DNA from: Bugulina stolonifera | Lineage: Eukaryota; Bryozoa; Gymnolaemata; Cheilostomatida; Bugulidae | Length of the DNA stretch: 64,000 bases | Direction: 5' to 3' | NCBI GenBank assembly: GCA_935421135.1 | Contig: OW285195.1 | Location: forward strand, 6,176,701 to 6,240,700 | In this document: one piece after another, positions 34,001-49,000 of the stretch | Layout of the letters: every line of letters starts with the position of its first letter | How positions within the stretch are numbered: position 1 is the first letter of the stretch | Program-made: the position numbers and the translations under genes | Notes under the pieces: generated by a model | What the model was told of the DNA's origin: nothing | Database searches by the model: none | Seen by the model: the letters and a program-made list of their open reading frames with translations, nothing else

Positions 34001-37000
34001 ACAGGTATACTTTGTATGCTGACTAATGAAACAAGCTACAACTGAACATTAATCAGTCTATCATGCAGGTTGTCTCTAACAACATTCACAGGTTGTTATT
34101 AGTTTGAGTGCATCAATTTTCTTAACTAAAAGCAACTTGAACAATAACACAATGGGTGAACATGAAACTCACGCCCAATAGGGTTAACAATTTTTTCACA
34201 TTTTACAGCATATTTGTTTTAGTTCCATACTTGAGAATTGCAACATATCAGAATGTTTCACACATGGCTACGAAATAATCCTAAGATTTTATTCTCTAAA
34301 GTCGCTGACTGAGATACTACCTCTTAGCACTGATTAGTTTACTTGCATCCCGCAGGGCAGTCGTGAAAGATTGAAGCCTATCACTTAGTGTAAAACAAAA
34401 CGTGTGAGTCGTGTGTTTTCAAATACTTGGCGTTTTCTCCAAACTATTCTATAATGAAATATTAATCGTGAACAATGAGTAAAACCATATTCAGGAAGTT
34501 AGGTGCCACCCGTACTAATCTCCTTCAATTCCACTATGCTAGTACAACTATGAATAGAAAGTACATGCTCTCTAACCTGTGAATGACACCAAACCAAAAG
34601 GGTACCTGGGTGAGAGATGGCACCAAATACGAATTACATGAGGCGGGTATTTAGCGAAATGTAAAAAGTGTAAAAATGTAAATTCAATCGCCGAAAGGAG
34701 TTCTTACAACCGATATTAAAATGCTCCAAGCTGACAACTCAAGCAATAAGTATTTTTATGTGCAATATTAGGCTCTCAGTTAGAGTAGAAAATTAGCTCC
34801 AATAACAATACTAATATTGAACCAGTATTGAGACACAAGATCGGATTCTAATATAATGTCACAACACTAATTGAGGTATGACATTACGACCCAACATCAC
34901 ACCCCAATAAAGGCCGAACACTTGCACAATGGCTAAGGATAGCAGCATACCACCACATTGGTGGCACCACATCCAATGTCAGCTTAAAATGAATTGGTTG
35001 CTTGAGAAACTTCAAGCCCAACCTGAATATTGGAGATATGTAAATGGTATTTCTTTAGTAGATATTTAACTTTTTAGTTTATCGAAGAAATCAATGTTCA
35101 ACCACCATAGGCACTGAATCTAAAAGTTACCTAGCAAACCACTTACGTCAGGTTGTACAGTAGCAACAGTTCTGGCGACTTTATCATTACGCTTTATTTT
35201 AACTCTGTATTCCTCAATTACTCCAGTCCCAACACTAGAGACATTAGACCAGCTGATGAATATAGAGTTGTATGTCTTAGAAACCACAGTCACCATGGGG
35301 GCATCTGGCCCTGTAATTATATTCAATATAATAAAATAATATGTAAACCACCAATCTCCTGGCCTAGCTAATTCCCTCGATATTCATATATGAATATTGG
35401 CCAGGAGTTCGAGTCAACACAGCACCAGTAACCAAAATCATCTAAGTAAGTTTAAACTTTTACGTCTCTCATCCGTTCTATTGCTGACTGTGTCCATCGA
35501 TGGCTCTTTAGTGTTAAAGGCCCAGACTTTGAAAGTGTAGTTAGTAAAAGGTGTCAGGAATGGGACAGTAAACGAAACTGATGAAAATTCCGCGGAAGGC
35601 TTCTCTATTGGGTTAAGTGTAGACGAACATTGATTTTCTTTCTTAATAAATTCCACAGAATAGTTATGGTCCCGCTTCTACAACAGAAATAGCAATCGGA
35701 AATAAACGAACCTACATGTACATGTTTTTTGTGCAAGTAAAAAGAGTGTTTTGAATATTTATACCAAGGAAAAGACTTAAATCCATATGAACTTACAGGA
35801 CAATCTCCACAGAACACGATTCCATAGCTCACACAGCTATCGTTATGATCAAGTATAGTCTGTATAACATAAGCTATCACAACTCCATTCTCCTCTCTGG
35901 GTTTACTCCAGGAAAGGGTAATATTTTCACTGTTAGTTTCAGTTACAGCTAGTCCTTCAACTGCTGTCGGATCTACCAACATATACAAACTTGTGTTCTA
36001 CACTAGTTACAGGGAAACGGCAATGAAACGATGATTCATACATTATAAATATAATAAATTTAAGCTGTACCATTAAACATACTGCATGAAATGCATAGAC
36101 TTTATGATAAATCCTACTCTAAGTGTAAAATGAATAATGAAATTTCTATCTTACTTACATTGTACATGTATAATATTATACAATCATTCACAAGTTATAT
36201 TTATACAATGTATGTTGCAAAAGTTAACTTGTAGAATGGAATGAATACATATGTAGGAGTTACTCTCACTACTTACTGTCCTCATCAGTTGTCACATTCT
36301 CATTCAACCAATCACTGTACTTGAATCCACCAGATCTCTCCAGATCAGCTGATCTACTTCTTATTTCAAACTCATACTTGGTGTCAGGGGTAAGAGAGAT
36401 ATACTCCTTGAAAGTCAAATCTCCAGGTATGGTATCTGAAATAAATGTACATACATAAATTTTGTATTTAAAACCCTTTGTATGTTACATGCATGAACAG
36501 CGACTCCAGATGTTATATCTGAAGCTCTTGTACTTGGTTTACCAACCTGTTATATTAGTTCCATCTGGTTTGTAAAGGATCGTCTCAAATCCATCTCTTC
36601 TACCCTCTCCTAGACTCCAGGTAAACTTTACACTTCTACTACCTGGTGGCTCTACTGCTGGATTCGCAGGGTTTGTTGGCGCTAAAATAAAATAAATACA
36701 AGATGTGAAGATCATAAACCAAGAATGTGGAGAACAAAGTAGTAGAATATTTGAATAGTAATAATATCCGTGGCACCAGACACAATCCTTTAACATGGCT
36801 GCCCAGTATGAGAGCTAGTCGAGGGGACACCACGGCTCCTAGAGCTGGATATTATTATAGTCCGATATGGCACGGAGGGAAACCTTCTTCGGGACGAAAA
36901 CCTCCAGGTCACTGGCGGGACTCAAACCCACATCCTTGCAGATAACTTGCGTCATTGATACAAGAGCAGAGTGAGTAGTACTAGACCACTCGACCACCGA

Positions 37001-40000
37001 AACCTTAGCTAAGCTAAGGCTAAGCTATTAGAAAGATCTATTAACCACCTGCTAAAATCTACAAGCAGTGGCAAACAATGTCAAGTTTGTAATCAATGGA
37101 ACCTACCAACAGAATATTCCACTGGGTTACTTGGTGCACTCATCTTATCAGTGGTAGACACTGATACAACAGTAAATATATATCCATGTCCTGGTACAAG
37201 GTTATCAATGCTTGTAGCTACTGTACTGTTATCTGTGATGGTTAGGTTTCTCTTCACCATATTAGACTACAGAGCAAGAGACATGAGAGATATGGGTTAA
37301 TAAAATGAAAAACCTTTAGAGAGAGTAGCAGTTGAAAAGATGAGCTTACTACCTTCCACGGCTTTCCGCAAATAACATGAACTTCTGCATCATGGTATTT
37401 CCTATATATCTATATTATATTCTCCATTAGAGAGCTTTTTCTCAGAGAACCACCAAGCTTAAGGAGATTGTGACTTTGATTTCAGTGCATATTTAATGCA
37501 ATCTTTCATGTATGCGCAAATTATATCGGATCACAATTGTTTAAATCGAAGGACTTCACAAAAATTTAATTATACATGTACATGTAACATTAAATGATTA
37601 CTTTCACAAGTTTCGGAATATCTGTAACTTTTTATGGCAAGTACCAGTACCAGTACATTGTCTAGCTATAACATTCTACAGTAACAAGCTGATTTGAACT
37701 ACTGTAGGAAACCACGGTTTTCTTCTACAATCCTACACAACGCTACTATTATACTAGAATAGCCATTGTTGACCAGTTGTCTCACAAATAAAACTTAGCA
37801 GTACACTAGGACACCTACAAATACCATTGCGTGTCTCATCTAGCAATTGAATATTTGTGTTGAGACAGTAGCAACATACCGCAGCAACTAGCAGCAGATG
37901 GTAGCCAAAATGTTAGCAAATCAGAACCAGTGATCAACATGTAAATAATTCAATAAATTCAATTAGTACATTAGACCTACATCAGTGTAAAGCACAATAT
38001 ATTCGTCTATTAATGCGTCACTTGGAGCTTCATCCCACTTCAGGGTAACGACTGTGTTATTCCGCTCTGTGATTATGAGGTTAGTGGGTGCTTCCAAACC
38101 TAAAACAGATAAACCATAAATTAGACTTCCCATGATGCATCACCAGAACTCATTAAAATAATGAATCCATAGCTCAAACCCCTTTAACGCCGAGGTATAT
38201 TTATGTCAGGTAAATATAAATAGAGTTAAAAATAATAATCACCAAGCTCAACTGGATTAAAGTCTACCCAGTTACTTTTCCTGTCATTATTCACAAAAGC
38301 CTTTATAGAGATGGCATACACTTCTCCTCTGTTGGCACCAGATAAGGTGCGTGTCCTTGCACTACTGTTTGTAATTTGGACCAAAGAATTTCCTGCTCCA
38401 CAGAGACCTAAAAGGCATGTATGAAATAAGGTCAACAAAGTAGACCAAAGTAGCCCATACACATCATGTCTATTGCCTACAGATACAAAGTACATTCTAT
38501 GTGTAATCTATACCAACATTACCCAACAGCTACAAAGCTGACTAAACTCCAGACAGCATACCTAAAAATAGTCTAAATCCTCCTATTATGTGTTTCGGCA
38601 TATTCCAAGACATTGGTAAAACATGGACGAGTGTGTAGGCGTCCATGTCCAATAATTACAGACAATGTAAAACCTGAACACTACACAATACACACCTATC
38701 GAAGGGATGCACCTCAGTCTAAACTCATTCACAACATGTGTTTCATCATACCCCCATTCTAGCAAGATGTTATCTCCCTGAGGATATGCTCTGATTGGAG
38801 ACTGAGGATCAGATGGTACTACAAAATATCAAGGGATGATTACGGTGTGAAATAAGCATTAACAATTTAGTCATGGCGTGTCAAGATAGGGAAAAATTTA
38901 CCTCTGCTTGCAGACGCAAATATGTAAAACTATGTGAAATACAAAAATTAGCAAAAACCATAACCTGCATGGATTCAAACCTTGGTGGCTAAAATATGTT
39001 ATAGTAGAACGCGGTAAATAACGGGCGCCCGGAGCCATGTATTGTGCAGCGCTTTGGTTGAGTTCAGACTAATACGCCAGCAGTGGTAGTGTGTTACAAG
39101 CAAACAGTATTAAGTCACACGTAAGGCTGTGAAATAAGCAAAACAAATGTTAGGCTGTGTTGGCTTACCATGTACTTTCTGCAATCTATAACAAACTGGA
39201 AGGTGCATATTAGTATATAGCACAATTACAGAGTCTACAGTAGATAGAAAGTATTAGAAAAAAGCGTACCCATGGTGAGTGATGGACTAGTCTCAGGAGT
39301 AGAAGGTACAGAGTTACTGTACACAGTCACAGTAAATGTATAGGTTTCTCCTGGAGTCAGGTTATTTATAGTAATAGAATCATCTGTTATATCACCAGGT
39401 GGAGAGGAACATTCAGGATTACATGTGACTCTAACATGACTCCATTTAGAGGTAGAATTAGTCCACCTTACAACAGCTGTTGTTGTCTTATCACCAGAAG
39501 TGGATAGCTCTGGTGTTACACCAGTCACAGGGGAAGGTGCTACAGGGTGTAAAAATAGCACTACAACAAAAGTCTACAAGCAACACACAGCAATCCAACT
39601 AAAGGAAAGTGGAAGAAAATCGCTGAAGTAAATTGTAGAAATATTTGTAGTGCATAAATTTTAATGCTGCTAAAATTGTTAGAAGCTTTCAAGCTGTGCT
39701 TCTGGATCTTTAGATGAAAAATTCAAGGTACCAATAGAAGCTAAAATTGGTATACAGTGTAGTAACTCATTAACCGTAATGGTGAAGATACATGAAGCTC
39801 ATACCCATAGTGAGTGATGGACTAGTCTCAGGAGTAGAATGTACAGAGTTACTGTACACAGTCACAGTAAATGTGTAGGTTTCTCCTGGAGTCAGGTTAT
39901 TTATAGTAATAGAATCATCTGTTATATCACCAAGTGGAGGGGAACATTCTGGATTACAGGTGACTTTAACATGACTCCACTTTGAGGTAGAATCAGTCCA

Positions 40001-43000
40001 TTTCACAACAGCTGTTGTTGTCTTATCACCAGAAGTGGATAGCTCTGGTGTTACACCAGTCACAGGAGAAGGTGCTAAAGAAAGTTAAAAATGGCGCTGG
40101 AATAAAAGCCTACAAGCAACACTTGGTAATCTACCAGAAAGCGTGGGAACACACCATTGAATTTCCTAAGGTTACAGCAAAATTGGTTAAAGCATATTGC
40201 AAGAAAGCACAGGATAATAATGGTGAAGATACATGAAGCTCATACCCATAGTTAGGGAAGGACTGCTCTCAGGAGTAGAGGGTACAGAGTTAATGTACAC
40301 AGTCACAGTAAATGTGTAGGTTTCTCCTGGAGTCAGGTTATTTATAGTAACAGAATCATCTGTTATATCACCAAGTGGAGGGGAACATTCTGGATTACAT
40401 GTGACTCTAACATGACTCCATTCTGAGGTAGAATTAGTCCACCTTACAACAGCTGTTGTTGTCTTATCACCAGAAGTGGATAGCTCTGGTGTTACACCAG
40501 TCACAGGAGAAGGTGCTAAAGAAAGTTAAAAATGGCGTTGGAATAAAAGCCTACAAGCAACACATAGTAATCTACCAGAAAGCGTGGGAACACACCATTG
40601 AATTTCCTAAGCTTACAGCAAAATTGGTTAAAGCATATTGCAAGAAAGGACAGGATAATACTTATGAAGATACATGAAGCTCATACCCATGGTGAGTGAT
40701 GGACTAGTCTCAGGAGTAGAAGGTACAGAGTTACTGTACACAGTCACAGTAAATGTATAGGTTTCTCCTGGAGTCAGGTTATTTATAGTAACAGAGTCAT
40801 CTGTTATATCACCAAGTGGAGGGGAACATTCTGGATTACATGTGACTCTAACATGACTCCATTTAGAGGTAGAATTAGTCCATTTCACAACAGCTGTTGT
40901 GGTCTTATCACCAGAAGTGGATAGCTCTGGGGTTACACCAGTCACAGGGGAAGGTGCTACAGGGAGTAACAATAGCATTACAACAAAAGCCTACAAGCAG
41001 TACTGGCACTCTACTAAAAAGAGGATGTAACATCTAATGATATTAAATTAGGCTAAAGCAAGGTTTGCAGCTAATTACTTTCAATGTTGCCGGAAAATGT
41101 TAGAAGCCAACCCCACAGTATTGACTTACAAAAAATTCCAGGACAGGTTAAAACTTTTCGTTCCAAGTTTTAAACAAAATCTAACAGCACTCCTTTGCTC
41201 TGTAAAATCTGCCATTTTTCCTGATTGAGAAAAAGTCTGTTCCTGCAAATTAACCTTGACATTTTGCCAAAAATCTTGGGTTATATAATAGTAGGGAGCA
41301 TTTAGCGATTTTAAAATTGAGCATACAATGTAGTGCTGGGCAGTTTGGATTTGCATGTCCATTTAGTTTTTTTTGCCGATTTTAAAAAAAGCTGAATGAT
41401 ACCGAAGTTGTCTTCTACCCCTCGGTTTTTTTAAATTCATCACCGAATTGAATCAAAAACTGAACAGTCAATTTTGGGAGTTGTCACACTCTGCGCTTAA
41501 CTGTAATGGCGTCATTTTTTTATTTTCTGTAATAAATCGAAATTATTAAATACTAATTATTTATAATAATATGCAAGTATAACTACTAGAATTGGGTGAA
41601 ACTAAATTAAGTCATTACTGGGTGACAATGATGGCTGCAGCTAAGTCTGTATTCCAAGGATAACATCGAATTATCAAGATTGAAAGATGTATAACATGAA
41701 TTGACGTGTTCGCAATCTCAGCTATTACCGGAAAAGGCCACCATTTTAATTTCGTTTAATAATTTGCAATAATTAAATGTTAACTATTTATAACAATATG
41801 CAAGTATGACTACTAGAATTGAGTGAAAACTACAGTAAGCCATCACTGAGTGACAATGATGGCTGCAGCTAAGTCTATATTTCAAGGATAGAAAGAAGCA
41901 TAACATGAATTCACGGGTTCACAACACCAGCCCTTTTCGTAAGTGGGTGCACTAAGGGGCCAGGCGCGATTCGAATTTTAAAACTGAACCGTACCGAACC
42001 GCTGCATTCTGTATCAGTTCGCATTTCGCGGTTTTTGAACTGAAAGAAAAAAACTGAATGATACCGAAACACCATGCAGCCCTAATACAATGCCTATGGT
42101 AACATCTGTGCAAAGAATTAGCAAGATAACACTAATAATTGAAAAATTATCAAACCTGTTCTGGAAATTTTAGATGCCCCTCGTATATACAAAGCCCCAT
42201 CACACTACAACTTCCAACAAAACCTGAAACCAAACTCCACAGATTTATGCTGATCACACTGCAACTGTAGGTAATGAATTTGTGCACAACTTTGACCTAA
42301 TCAGAGCAATCACCATGGACTGGTGAACAAATCGACAACTTAGAAGGATTGCTTGACTGCAACAAAGCATGCCGAAGTTTTGTTTTGAAAGAAAATCCAT
42401 GTTTTGCCTGTTTAATCAAAGTGTCATTGCGGTGTTGCCAAGGAGCGGAAATTGAAAGCCTAAAGACGTAACCAGTCATCCGAATGGCCAATAGAGTCTA
42501 AGCTGGGCGGAAAGTATATTGAAGGCTTTTTGTTTTTAACTATGACTGCGGATAATACCTGCTAACCGTAGCTAAAAGCTTGGAAATCTACTCTGAAATG
42601 ACAAGCAAGTGGAAACAATTGGCTCCAGTAAACTGTAGTAAATCGAAAAAAGACTTCTAGTGTATCAATTTCAAGCTTTACCTATGGATCTTGAAAATGG
42701 CAAATAAGTCCATGGTATATGTACCATTGGAAGCTAAAACTGGTAAAAAGTGTAATAACTCATTAACCGTAATGGTGAAGATACATGAAGCACATACCCA
42801 TAGTGAGTGATGGACTAGTCTCAGGTGTAGAAGGTACAGAGTTACTGTACACAGTCACAGTAAATGTGTAGGTTTCTCCTGGAGTCAGGTTATTTATAGT
42901 AACAGAATCATCTGTTATATCACCAGGTGGAGGGGAACATTCTGGATTACATGTGACTCTAACATGACTCCATTTAGAGGTAGAATTAGTCCATTTCACA

Positions 43001-46000
43001 ACAGCTGTTGTTGTCTTATTACCAGAAGTGGATAGCTCTGGTGTTACACCAGTCACAGGGGAAGGTGCTACAGGGAGTAAAAATAGCACTACAACAAAAG
43101 CCTACAAGCAGTACTGGCAATCTACTAAAAAGAGGATGTAACATCTAATAATATTAAATTAGGCTAAAGCAAACCGGAAAACAATGCAAGGTTTGCAGCT
43201 AATCAATTTCAATGTTGCCGGAAGATGTTAGAAGCCAACCCTACAGTGGATAGCTCTGGTGTTACACCAGTCACAGAGGAAGGTGCTAAAGAAAGTTAAA
43301 AAATGGCGCTGGAATAAAAGCCTACAAGCAACACAGTAATCTACCAGAAAGCGTGGGAACACACCATTGAATTTCCTAAGCTTACAGCAAAATTGGTTAA
43401 AGCATATTACAAGAAAGCACAGAATAATACTTATGAAAATACATGAAGCACATACCCATAGTGAGTGATGGACTAGTCTCAGGTGTAGAAGGTACAGAGT
43501 TACTGTACACAGTCACAGTAAATGTGTAGGTTTCTCCTGGAGTCAGGTTATTTATAGTAACAGAATCATCTGTTATATCACCAGGTGGAGGGGAACATTC
43601 TGGATTACATGTGACTCTAACATGACTCCATTTAGAGTTAGAATTAGTCCATTTCACAACAGCAGTTGTCGTCTTATCACCAGAAGTGGATAGCTCTGGT
43701 GTTACACCAGTCACAGGGGAAGGTGCTACAGAGATAAAAATAGCAATACAACACAAGTACACTAATGGATGTAACTGCTCTCCTCCAATATAATTACTAT
43801 TTGAATTAGGTAACATTAACAATAGGAAATTGGGCAGTTAGCAGCCTCCCGCCCAATAGTTAACATGTAGTTCTTGGATTTCCCTAGTGTTTTTCACATA
43901 ATATTCCACTAGGAATTTTACCCACAAGAGAGCACATCTATATTACCCTCCTAGCACTTTAACCCCTTTGACTCCAAGCAACTTTGACCGTGGAATACTC
44001 GTTGAGTGTAAACAATATCCTGCAGTTATCCCGCATCAAAAGTTAACCAAATTTTTTTTAATTTTAGGCGCCCTCCATCAGTCAGTGATAGCCTAACTCA
44101 GGAGAATAATTCCCGTGCTAGCTGCCACTCACCTAACCTATGAGCCTTCCTTAGTGCATGTGTACTTAATATGTAAGAATGGCATATGAAGTAATCCCAT
44201 TGTTTGAATTACACAAACAGCAAGTGTATGTACCTGTTTGAAAGTAATACATTTATTGGTTTGCAATAAAACTCACTAGACACTTTAACCCTAGCCCTAT
44301 AGTCACTAACCAGAACATAATATATAACTTCAAGTAATACTTACCCATAGTAAGTGGAGGACTTGTCTCAGAAGTAGAAGCTAGAGAGTTAATGAATACA
44401 GTCACAGTAAATGTGTAGGTTTCTCCTGGAGTCAGGTTATTTATAGTAACAGAATCATCTGTCATATCACCAGGTGGAGGGGAACATTCAGGAGTACATG
44501 TGACTCTAACATGACTCCATTTTGAGGTGGAATTAGTCCATTTCACAACAGCTGTTTTTGTCTTATCACCAGAAGTGGATAGCTCTGATGTTACACCAGT
44601 CACAGGGGAAGGTGCTACAGGGAGAATAATAGCGCTACAACACAGGCCTGCACAACTCAAAAGTAGCAAAGCAAGTAGAAAAATTGGCTCCAGTAAATTG
44701 TAGTAATATGAAGGAAGATTTCTAGTGTGTCAATATCAGTGCTGATAAAAGCGTTAGATACTTTGCCTATTATAGATCTTTAGATAGGAGCAAAATATTC
44801 AATGCACCATTACAACCTACAACCTAAAACGGGTAAAAAGTGGAAAATGTTTTAACTGTAATTGTGAAGATACATTCATGAAGCTCATACCCATGGTGAG
44901 TGAAGGACTAGTCTCAGGAGTAGAAGGTACAGAGTTACTGTACACAGTCACAGTAAATGTATAGGTTTCTCCTGGAGTCAGGTTATTTATAGTAACAGAA
45001 TCATCTGTTATATCACCAGGTGAAGGGGAACATTCTGGATTACATGTGACTCTAACATGACTCCATTTAGAGGTAGAATTAGTCCATTTCACAACAGCTG
45101 TTGTTGTCTTTTCACCAGATGTAGGCAACTCTGGTGTTACACCAGTCACAGGGGAAGGTGCTATAGAAAGTGAGAGTTAAAGCATAGCACTACAAACTAC
45201 TAAGTAGGCTACAAGTAACTGATTAATAACATCACACAACCGTGCGAAAACCAGCTATGGCCTATGTTCCATTCTATTTCACTTATTCTAATGATGAGAA
45301 AACAATAAGAGCCTAATCTGGATATCAGGTCATCTGAATATTGGTGACTCATTGTGGATCTTGGTGTCACACATTCTAACTAATGGGAAACTCAAATGGA
45401 AATAATATGGAGTTGTGGTCCCCTTGGTGTAAATGAATAGTAAATAAAAGAGGACAACTCCCAAAAGCAGCAGGTCACCCAGTGCACAAGGGAGAGTGGG
45501 GTGGGAAAATATGGTGGGAGACAGCATTGCATGGATGGAGGGTTCACAACATATAACTTAGCTACTTGGATAGTTTAAAGAGGAAAATAACACATGAATA
45601 CTACACACTGCTGTGCTGTAGCTACATAATTTATACTAGATTGGTTAGTCAGATGTATCCCTACAAACTGTATGTAAACTCCTGACTATAGTTAGTCGTC
45701 TATACCCCACATAAACAACACTACAATGTAGACTACACTCATCAGGTAACTGGTTACCATAGCATGTTGAGAGAGCAACTAGTTAGTTTAATGTTAACCA
45801 TTGAGCAGCATTATCTCCCCTCAGTCAACATATAAGCCATAATTAACTACTTACTATTTCACTCCACTCATGTGCATCTACCTAACTAGTCGTCTACATA
45901 AGCACGAGCTAGCACCGGCATGATGAGAATTTTTGTCAACCGCCTGCGGAAATACGCGCATAACTACACATGAAACACTTCAGCAGATCGGTTGTAGCGT

Positions 46001-49000
46001 TATGCGACCTAGACCTCGGCCTATACGAATAGTCGATGCCTACGGAGCAGTAATATATACACTGTACATTGTACATGTAACTTACGTGCAGTAAATGTGT
46101 TTATATTAGTACTAACTACACCATCTGCTTCAACTCCCTCAGTCTGATGATTGAATGCAAAGACTCTGACTGTGTATGTAGCCCCAGGGGTAGGCAGAGA
46201 AATAGTCTCTGGGGATGTGTTAGTCCTTGACATAGTACCATTTACATATGAAGGTGGGGTGCTCAGGCTATACTGAACCTAAAACCAGTAAGACAAGTTA
46301 GATAATCCACTGCATGTAAACCGGATAATATGAGCATGCATAGACTAATATGACAATATGCCAAACTTGATTATTTTGTCTTTATAGATGTGACTGAATT
46401 TTTCAATGTCTTTCATCAGACAAGATTATTTATAGCTCACTTTGTGTACAACTATTGTAACCAAGTAGATGAACAGAACATGTAGGCCTATGCTACAATT
46501 GTATGTGTCAGTGCCTACTCCAGTACGCACTGTACTAAAGAGTTACCCTCCCTCTCATCTTCTTCCATTATAATAATTTTCCCAGAATTTTTGTTTCTGA
46601 AATAATTATTTATAACAGACTGTATATCAACATTAAAAAAGTCTTCCACCCCTGCTAACCCTATGCCCTTGGAACTGATACATTCCTCTGAAAGCTATTT
46701 AAATGTTGCTCATAACATCTATTCTTGATATACATGTACATGTACGAGCACATAAAGTTAGTGCCATCATCAGTATCACAGTATAATACATACCATATAC
46801 CAAGTACCAGGTGTGGTAGTCCATGATACAGTAGCAGAGTCTGTCTGTATATTAGTCACTTCTGTAATGGTTGCAGCCTCTGCAATAGTAATCATACAGT
46901 TAATGTGTACCCATGTACAACATTTTTAGCAGTTATTTATTAAATAAATTAACATTATTTTATGTGATTGGTCTATTATTTACGGAAAGTCACAGACTTC
47001 AGCCCAAATACATAGGCCCTACATGTAAATATTATACAATGATTACTATGGTACAGTATCCAATCGGATGCCAATTATTATACAGGTTGGCAGACCAGTG
47101 CATGAAGAAAACATAGCATGTTTCTACAATTTGTGTAATCCAGTAATATGAAGTTATTTACCCTTACAACAGCAATTGATAGAAAACATGTGAGTTTTCT
47201 CCTCCCAACATACATCCACAATAGAAAAGACAACTCCTCAAAAATAATGTTACATCAGCTTTGCTATTTTCACAATAAACTGTGACATCATACACATATA
47301 AATTAATAACGTCATAATTAGAAATATGGTGAGCGTCTTCGGCATTCCCAGAATACTTAGCTGGCGCTCGACATCCAGTAAGAATTCTACATATCACTGA
47401 GATGACCTATAGGCCCTATTACATAATATACTATCTACATACAGTATCATACGCAGTAAGTAGGCTACATGCAGCTTCTATGGTTGTGTAAGCCTAACAT
47501 ATGTGTCAGATAGACAGACCTGGTGGTCCCTGAGTTGTGGTTGGTGTCTGTGTTGTTGTTGTCAGTGCTGATGTTGTCGTTTCTGCCAGTGATGTGGGTG
47601 TTGGTGCTGCTGTAGTTGTCAGTTCTGCAGTTGTTACATTTGTTGTCTGGTTTGCCTGAGAGTCTACTAACTGTACTGTCAGCAGTAACAGCTAAAAATG
47701 GAGAGCATACAGGTAGGCTATTAGTCACAAGGTAGAAATGAGAGAGTTTAAAGCGGGCAGTCCCAGGCCTGTGTATGATCCCTGTGCTAACTAGTAACTA
47801 TATTATATCCCTGTCCAAACTAGTAACTATAGTTAGCCTATAGGCCTAAAAGCTAAAGCTCATAACAGTTCAGTTAGACATAGACTACCTGTGACAGTCA
47901 GAACGTTTTCTAACATCTATCCGTCTGTTTCCCAAGAAAAGTTCAATCCTGGGCATTTTGAGTGGATTGATATCTCAGGCAATTATTGTGGAGGATAGAA
48001 TTATGCAGTAAAATGATAAAATTACCGACTCCTTTCGTCCAATAGAAATGTCATCTCAAAGCTACAGTCTATCAGTTAGCTCTGATTAGCTTCCTGTTTA
48101 TAGGAAGGAACATTTTAAAATGAGGTTGACCATACCTTCCTCTCACAATATTTAACCAAAAGTAGTTTTATAGTCAATAAGTGGGTTCAAACTGTTTCTA
48201 AAGAAATTACAAAGGCGGCCATTAAAGGTCCACATCATATTGGTGGCAACATTTCTATCAAATATTTTTGACTTGCTAGTTTCGAACGTGGAACACTGTT
48301 CTCTATTCCCTATTCATTAGAAAACCAGAGAACTGATAATTTTGCTGGTAAAATACGAAACCAGAAACTAGGAGATGTAATTTTGGTTTGCATAATACTA
48401 GTTACTACTAAGAAGCTACCATTGGTTGTCAATAGTGGTGTATGGCATGTCGGAGTTGTGCCCTCTCCAAAGAGAAATAAAAGAAGAGAGGACAACTCTA
48501 CATGAACTATTAAATATACACTTTCCCGGTTAGCACATCGATCTGACTATAGCATCCCAGCTGAAGTTGATAGAAGCTGGATATGCTGACAAAGGAAATA
48601 CTACTATGGCCTGTGTACATTGTAATAAAAACGAAGCCTTTTAGAACTATCCATATAAAATACGACATTATTGTGTAAATTTAAAAGAGAATTTAGGAGA
48701 TCCCATAAGACTTGATATAAAACAGTGAATGTTCGGTTGTACAAAATAAAACCAGCTCATTCTAGCCTATCATTTAGCAGAAAAACCAACAAATTGCACT
48801 AGTCATACCCTGGTATCTATTGGCCTGCAAGGCCACATGAGACGACCACTCATTTGTTTAACCGATTGAACGCTGTAGTGACGTGTTTTGGTATTATAAT
48901 TGTGATGGACGTTTGGGTCACCATGTTTGAAGATCAGAAAGCAAAGGCCAAAAAATACCAAACTTTGCCACTGACATCTAACAGAAATTTACTTGGACAA

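Larger units (their letters stand above)
39270..45160 (-). other. RPTP exons 5-12: eight near-identical 270-nt FN3 exons
   Basis: Exons at 44891-45160, 44345-44614, 43456-43725, 42798-43067, 40687-40956, 40246-40515, 39805-40074, 39270-39539. Each is exactly 270 nt, phase 1 to 1, encoding one complete FN3 module that begins [11 protein letters not shown], has the core Trp in 'VVKWTNS', and ends '[15 protein letters not shown]...TSPSLTM'. Each also has two cysteines ('VTCNPECS'). Three of them sit at an exact 441-bp period with matching introns. Skipping or gaining any exon keeps frame, so domain number can vary by splicing or unequal exchange without damage. Confidence 0.9.

Noticed and set aside
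40015..40236. Plus-strand ORFs in the FN3 introns (also 40456-40677).
   Set aside because: Repeated only because the exon-intron unit is duplicated; antisense to coding exons with no domain.
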